A stretch of DNA of 64,000 bases from Boswellia sacra. Taxonomy: Eukaryota; Streptophyta; Magnoliopsida; Sapindales; Burseraceae. Within the stretch, counting starts at the first letter, position 1. Each line of letters starts with the position of its first letter. Location: positions 1 through 64,000 of the forward strand of contig SNVD02014522.1 of NCBI GenBank assembly GCA_013180625.2, in the 5' to 3' direction. Shown piece by piece: positions 57,862 to 64,000 of the stretch. The position numbers and the translations under genes are program-made. The notes beneath the pieces were generated by a model. The model ran no database searches, was not told where the DNA came from, and saw only the letters and a program-made list of their open reading frames with translations.

Positions 57862-60800
57862 GTGTCAACTATTGCTGAAGATTGGTCATCATCCCAATCA
57901 AAAAATTCCCAACCCATAACTCAATCAATTGCTACCATTCAAAATGATAATCCCACTGTTCAGATTACCACAATGAAGCTAGATGGACGAATTTTCTTGA
58001 ATGGTCCCAGTCTGCACAATGTTTTCTTAGGAGTAGAGGAAAGGTGGGCTATGTATCTGGAGCTATTGCAGAACCAGAAAAAATAAATCCAAGATATCCT
58101 ATATGGGATGTTGAGAATTCGACTGTAATGTCTTAGTTGCTAAACTCAATGCTACCTGAAATCAGCAAGAGATTGGCCCTTCTTTCTACAGCTAAGGAAA
58201 TCTAAGAGCCAGTAACCCAAAGCTACTAAAAAATTGGTGTTACTACTCAGATTTATGAACTTAAGGTTTAAATTAATAAAACCAAAAAAGGTACAATGAC
58301 TGTAACTCATTATTATAATACAATGAGAAGTTTGTGGTTGGAACTTGACCTATATCACACTATTAAAATGGAGTTTGCAGCGAATAGGTTGAAATTGAAG
58401 GAATTTCTAGATTGTGAGAGGGTTTCTAAATTCTTGGCTGGCCTTAATCCAGAATTGGATGAAGCAAAGGGGCACATTCTAAGCAAGAGCCTTTTCCATC
58501 GTTAAAAGAAGCTCATGCATATATGAAACGGGAAGAAAGTAGAAGGAATATGATGCTTTTGGATTCGAGTATAGTGAGTCCTACTACTACTGGACCAAAC
58601 AATTTTGCCTTAGTAACATCTAATGCTGCTTCTATACTTGGAAAGCATAAATCTGATGGAAGAAAACCACTTGACAGAGATAGTTTGTGGTGTGATTACT
58701 ATCACAAGTCTCGACATACTGGAGATAGATGCTAGAGCTTCATGGAAAACCCCAAAATCTGTCAAAAGGTGGGAAAGCAACTACTAATGGAGGACAAGTC
58801 CATCAAGCACCAACCACATATAGCTTACAGGAAAGGGTCAATTCAAGTCTTACACTAGCGAGTGTGTTTAGCAAAGAGGAGATGGAGAGACTGAGGAATC
58901 TCTTGAAGCAACTTGAACCACAAGCTGTTACACAAGACTTGAATAGTCTATCTTGTTCCATTGTCCAATCAGGTAATATTAAAGCCCTTAGTGCCTCAAA
59001 TAGCCAACTTTCTAACATATGGATCATAGATTCAGATGCTTTAGATCACATGACTAATGACTCCAGGTTATTCTCAACCTATTTTCCTTATACTTGTAGA
59101 GAAAAAATTAGAATTGCTAATGGCTTATTCTTTGCTATTGCTGGCCAAGGGACATCTCCTAGCATTTCACTTAACCTTGTTTTGCATGTACCTAAATTAT
59201 CTTACAATTTATTATCCATTGCAGAATTACCAAAGATCTAAATTGTAAGGTTTTTTTCACACATTCAAATTGTGTTTTGCAAGACTGCACAACAGGGAGG
59301 ATGATTGGACATGCTAAGGAAAATAATGGACTCTACTACTTGAAACCACCGATGAAGGATGGTAATTCAGTTTCCCAAGTGTTAGCATCTTGAAGTATTG
59401 TTGACAATAAAAAAAAAATCTGGAAGTGGCATAAGAGATTAGGGCATCCTACCTTTGTTATTTTAAAAAGTCTTTTCCCTTCTTTGTTTGATAAAATAAA
59501 TGTACATGAGTTTCGTGGCGAGGTGTGTGAACTTGTCAAACATCACTGTGTATCTTTGTCCAATTAGTAATTCAAAACAAAATAATCCTTTTAGTTTAAT
59601 ACACTCAGATGTGTGGGGTCATGTCCGTGTGTCAAACAATTTTTTTGCTTGTTGGTTTCTGACATTTATTAACGATTTTACAAGAACCACTTGGGTGTAC
59701 CTTCTAAAGAACAAATCTGAAGTTAGTTCTATATTTCCCATATTTCATAAAATGATTTTCACTCAATTTAATACAAATATTGATACTCTAAGATTTGATA
59801 ATGGTCGTGAGTACTTTAATGTGGATCTCATTAAATATCTTCAAACGAGGGCATCATACATCATTCATCTTGTGTCGACACCCCCTAACAAAATATGGCT
59901 AAACAAAAAATAAACATTTGCTAGAAGTGGCTAGGTCTCTTCTTTTCCAAATGACTGTTTCAAAAATTTATTGGGGGGAAGTCATACTCACTGCTACTTA
60001 TCTTGTGAACCGCATGCCTACTCAAGTCTTAAATTCTAAATCTCCTATTGACACTCTTTCAAATTTGTTTCCTCATTTTTGGGGTATTGGGAATCTTCCA
60101 CCAAAAATATTTTGATGCATAGCCTTTGTTTATTTCCCTAAACACTCAAGAAGTAAACTTGATCCTAGAGCTCTTAAATGTTTGTTTCTTGTCTATTCTT
60201 CCACTCAAAAGGGATACAAGTGTCATCATCCACCGCCAAAGAAGTTCTTTATCTCAATGGATGTCACCTTCTTTGAGCATTAGTGTTATTATGTTAATAC
60301 CCATCTTCAGAGAGAGAATTTTGTGGAAGATAGGATGTCATAATCACAGCCACTGCCTGATCAAACTGATCAAACCTTGTTCGATTCTGATTTTAGGTTC
60401 TTTTCTAATTTTAGGTCATTTTCAACACCCGAAAATCTTCCTACCCAGTCAAGTATACGTGAAAATCAGCCTAACTAGTCCACCATACCTAAAAATCTGT
60501 CTAATGAGATCACTTCACCTGAGGATTTCCCTAATTAGATTGTTGCACCTGAGAATCTATCTAATCAGTTCATTAATGACTCACATTCTGAGTCTTCTAA
60601 TGTTCCTCTTAACCAAGAAACTCAAGTTAAAACGCTTGACCAGATTGAACACATAGGACTGCAAAACCTAAGATCCAGGTGTATACAAGGACAAAGAAAT
60701 CCAATTTTCCTCAGCAAGACCAAACATCTAAACCGATGGCAGGCATGGAAAATACAATGACTATTCCTATTTCTGATAATGGTCCTGGTCTATTTGATGA

Positions 60801-62471
60801 TCTTGATATTCCTATTGCTCTTAGAAAGGCCACTAGAAAATGTACCCAGCACTCCACTTCAAATTTTGTATCCTTTCACAGTTTATCTCGTATACATAAA
60901 GCTTTTTTAGCAAACCTTACCAACATTAAGATTCCAAAATGTGTTCAAAAGGCTCTTGAGAATAAAAATTGGAGGGATGCTATGAATGAAGAGATGCATG
61001 CTTTAATAAAAAATTGTACTTAGGAGATAGTAAATCTTCCTAAAGGAAAACACACCGTGGGTTGTAAGTAGGTATATGCTTTGAAGTATGGGGCTGATGG
61101 CAAAAAGAGAGATACAAAGCTAGGCTTGTGGCTAAAGGGTATACACAAACATTTGGAATTGATTTCCAAGAAACATTTGTATCTATGGCCAAAATGAATA
61201 CTATTCGTATATTGTTGTCTTTAGCAACTAACTTTGATTGGCCCTTGCAGCAATTTGATGTAAAAAATGCATTTCTACATGTTGACCTTGAGGAAGAGGT
61301 CTAAATGGATACACCACTTGGTTTTGAAAAGTTAACCTCTGAAAATAAAGTTTGTAGGTTGAAGAAAGCTCTTTATGGGTTGAAGCAATCTCCTAGAGCT
61401 TGGTTTGGGAAATTTAACAAGTCAATGTTAAGAAGGGGATATCACCAAAGCCAAGGAGAGCACACTTTGTTTATAAAACATTCAGCAAATGGGATGGTAA
61501 CTGCACTTATAGTCTATGCTGATAATATTATCATTACCAGTAGTGATTTGGAAGAAATAAGTAACTTGAAGTCTTATTTGGCTCAAGAGTTTGAAATCAA
61601 GGACTTAGGGAAGCTAAAGTATTTTCTAAGCATTGAGGTTGCATGGGCTAAAGATAAGATTGTTATTTCTCAACACAAATATATCAAAGATCTCTTAGAA
61701 GACACTAGATTGTTAGTTTGTAAATCTGCTAAGACACCAATTGAGCAAAATCACAAGCTTAGAGACTCTAGAGAGGAATTGATGGTTGACCGAGGAGCTT
61801 ATCAAAGACTAGTAGGGAAGTTAATTTACTTATCACACACAAGACCTGACATTGCCTATACTGTAAACATTGTCAATCAATTCATGCACAACCCTTACAA
61901 GTCTCATTTGGAACCAGTATATCGGATAGTTCACTACCTAAAAGGAATATCATGTGTGGGAATCATGTTTCAGAAAAGAAGGGAGATCTCACTTGAAGCA
62001 TACACAAATGCAGATTGGGCTGGATCAATTATGGATGGAAGATCTACTACAGGCTATTGTACATTTCTAGTAGGAAACTTCATTACATGGATAAGTAAAA
62101 AATAGTCTGTTGTAGCAACATCAAGTGTAGAGGCAGAATTTTGAGCTATGGCATTAGGAATTTGTGAATTATTATGGATCAAAAACATTCTTTCTGACCT
62201 AAAGATTGACTTCAAAGGTCCTATAAAGTTATATTATGACAATAAGGTAGCAATAAGTATTGCTCACAATCCTGTCCAGCATGACCGCACCAAACATGTA
62301 GAGATTGATAGACATTTTATCAAGGAAAAGCTTGACTTCAGGTTGATATGCACTCCTTATGTTACTTCTTCAAATCAGGTGGCAGATGTGTTAACTAAAG
62401 GACTAATGGGCTCTACATTTCATCAAATCCTAGGTAAGCTGGGCATGCAAAATATCCTAGCTCCAGCTTAA
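57862..62471 (+). pseudogene. gag-pol of the short-LTR copia element, broken
   Basis: The expected start is GTG (57,862) rather than ATG. Gag follows in pieces, with a damaged knuckle near 58,690 (CDYYHKSRHTGDRC; a cysteine is Tyr). The protease reads DSDALDHMTND where the catalytic triplet is normally DSG. Integrase pieces include IHSDVWGH (59,605) and FDNGREYF. RT keeps DVKNAFLH (61,258), but the active-site YVDD is YADN (61,520). RNase H has NADWAGSIMDGRSTTGYC and, after two stops, KHVEIDRHFIKEKL. The frame is interrupted at least eight times. Changes at several catalytic sites show it is inactive. Confidence 0.9.
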
Positions 62472-62478
62472 GGGGGAG

Positions 62479-62708
62479 TGTTGACAGATTTGAAAATCAA
62501 TCAAATCAGATATGACAGATGTGTAGAAGATTTGTTTCCTTAATTATAAGAGTATAGCTATTTAACATTTAATTTGTATATATATAGAGATATTATTCTG
62601 TAGTATTGTTTTTCTCCTTTTTTAGAAGCAGCTAACCTAGGTTTCTGTATAAATCAACCAATTCGTTAGTTGAAAAATATATGAAAATTTCACTCTAAAT
62701 TTTTATCA
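62479..62708 (+). repeat. 3' LTR of the short-LTR copia element
   Basis: Starts TGTTGACAG after the polypurine tract and ends TTTTTATCA before GTACT. Confidence 0.92.
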
Positions 62709-62713
62709 GTACT

Positions 62714-64000
62714 TTTTGATGCAAATTGCTATTGGTTACTTTTATTTGTACATGTTGATTAATTGCATCAACTTAGCTATATGTTCATAATAAATCTTTG
62801 TATTCTATACTGTTATGAATCATAATTATGTAGTTGTATTGCTAAAACATTAGCCATGAGATCAGTCTTTATATATGGCTTATATAAATTTTATTTTTAA
62901 TTCTATGGTCATGCAACCATTACTTCCCTTTATACCACTTATGTGCATTGAAATTAGTTTATTATCCAATACTTAAACCCAAATGTAATCAGTTTATTAT
63001 GTTATTTACTCTTTTGAGTTAGATTGTAGGACTTATGTTCTTTATTTAAAAGAAAAAAAAAAGTGGCTGATATCTGATTTGTGCAAATCTGATCTACATC
63101 ATGTCCATTAACTTATTGGAATGTATGAAATTGCTATGTGAATTTGCCTAACACTTAAACTAATATTGGAATTTACCCAGCACTTAGAAGTTACATGGCA
63201 CTGTTTTCAGTGGTTTTATAGCAAAAAAAAAATTTAAAAACTATTATTGAATGCATTACCTTATAAAACATATACAATAAACTAATATTGGAATTTGTCT
63301 AGCACTTAGAAGTTACATGGCTTTGTTTTTACAGGGTTTTTTTTCCCATAAAACTGCTATTGGACTTCTATCAAACCAGGGTTATCAATTGTTCATGCTG
63401 AGTTTCAAGATCATCATCAAATGCTATACAGGGAACAACAACAAAAAAACAACATCTGGTAATTTTTCTTTTCTCAGTCCTTGCTTACAATGGACAATTA
63501 TATCTGAATTTTTTCATGCCAATAATGTGAATATGAGTACATATTTTTTGGACATTGAATCTTTGTTTGAGCATTGCAATTATTTGTTTGAATTCAAGTT
63601 GTTTTTTATGCATATAGTAATCTTGTTAAGCATTGTAAATGGAGTCATTATGCAAATGCATGCTTGTAATGATTGAAGTTTTATTATTAATGCATGCCTA
63701 CGATGAGCACAGTTTCATTATTAATTATCTTTACGCACAGTTATATTTGTTGGCATATTTATTGTTCGTGTGAGTTTGTTTAGATTGTAGTAAATATAAT
63801 TTTACCCATATACTCTATTACATTCAGCCTTTAATACATAACAAGAAATCATATCTCCATACCCAAATTCTAAAATTAGATTCTTTGTCTATATTAAACA
63901 TCATTCCATTTAGCTGCATTTGTAGCTTAATTATTCTAAAAATACATATCACAAGATCTAGTGAGCTAGCAAGCAAAACAAAGTCAGTTTTCCCTAAAAT
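62714..64000. other. Intergenic region to the window end
   Basis: No gene is supported. A phrase of about 50 bp (aactaatattggaattt, then agcacttagaagttacatggc) occurs twice, near 63,158 and 63,281. An open frame at 63,317-63,676 has no recognised domain and AT-driven composition. Confidence 0.4.

Larger units (their letters stand above)
57517..62708 (+). mobile_element. Ty1/copia retrotransposon with 230-bp LTRs, decayed
   Basis: The LTRs lie at 57,517-57,746 and 62,479-62,708, flanked by GTACT at 57,512-57,516 and 62,709-62,713. The element is 5192 bp and holds a canonical initiator-Met primer-binding site, gag and pol in copia order, and a polypurine tract (aagggggag, 62,470-62,478). By hand the LTRs differ at about 19 of 230 positions. 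Short LTRs and compact size separate it from the SIRE-like elements; the exact lineage is not assigned. Confidence 0.93.

Noticed and set aside
63317..63676. 119-codon open frame near the window end
   Set aside because: AT-driven composition, no domain, no splice context; I judge it random.

Overview
The window is AT-rich plant nuclear DNA made mostly of old, nested transposable elements, with a few host gene remnants. A eudicot is the likely source: there is a TIR-NBS-LRR type resistance gene relic (a class essentially absent from grasses), a plant cyclic-nucleotide-gated channel (CNGC) gene with introns, and plant versions of CLPX, HDA2 and the TRAPPII subunit TRS130. The species cannot be fixed from sequence alone. 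No rRNA, tRNA, CRISPR array or bacterial-type operon was seen.

Layout. 1-182 is the last coding piece of a gene I do not recognise. 1.0-3.57 kb is the 3' end of a Ty3/gypsy element. 3.69-14.6 kb is one antisense SIRE-like Ty1/copia element, split by three insertion blocks. One block holds a 1160-bp TIR element with a 3-bp target duplication. 16.65-19.52 kb is a CNGC gene with seven consistent exons that stops early and has lost its C-linker. 19.9-22.0 kb has a TRIM-like LTR element and a foldback MITE. 22,338-36,561 is a complete but decayed SIRE-like copia element with 0.9-kb LTRs, a CTCTT target duplication, gag, pol and a third ORF. A 4.2-kb CACTA transposon (28,608-32,801, target duplication GTT) sits inside it. 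37,513-40,861 is a second CACTA transposon (target duplication TAG). 41.6-46.0 kb is an antisense TNL relic split by a non-autonomous LTR element. 47.5-47.7 kb is a RING-CH exon, followed by a 1376-bp fully palindromic Mutator-like element with a 9-bp target duplication. Next come a TIR element (50.2-51.4 kb), a hAT transposase relic (52.2-53.3 kb), and a 5.2-kb copia element with 230-bp LTRs (57,517-62,708, target duplication GTACT).

The most notable content is the pair of CACTA elements. Each carries host gene exons with their introns (gene capture, 'Pack-CACTA'). One holds three exons of TRS130; the other holds exon 1 of CLPX and five exons of HDA2. In each, the captured exons are followed in the same direction by a short terminal exon of unknown origin, in compatible splice phase and ending in a stop codon. 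Each element could therefore encode a spliced chimeric transcript. I found no earlier description I can cite, and this remains inference until transcripts are checked.
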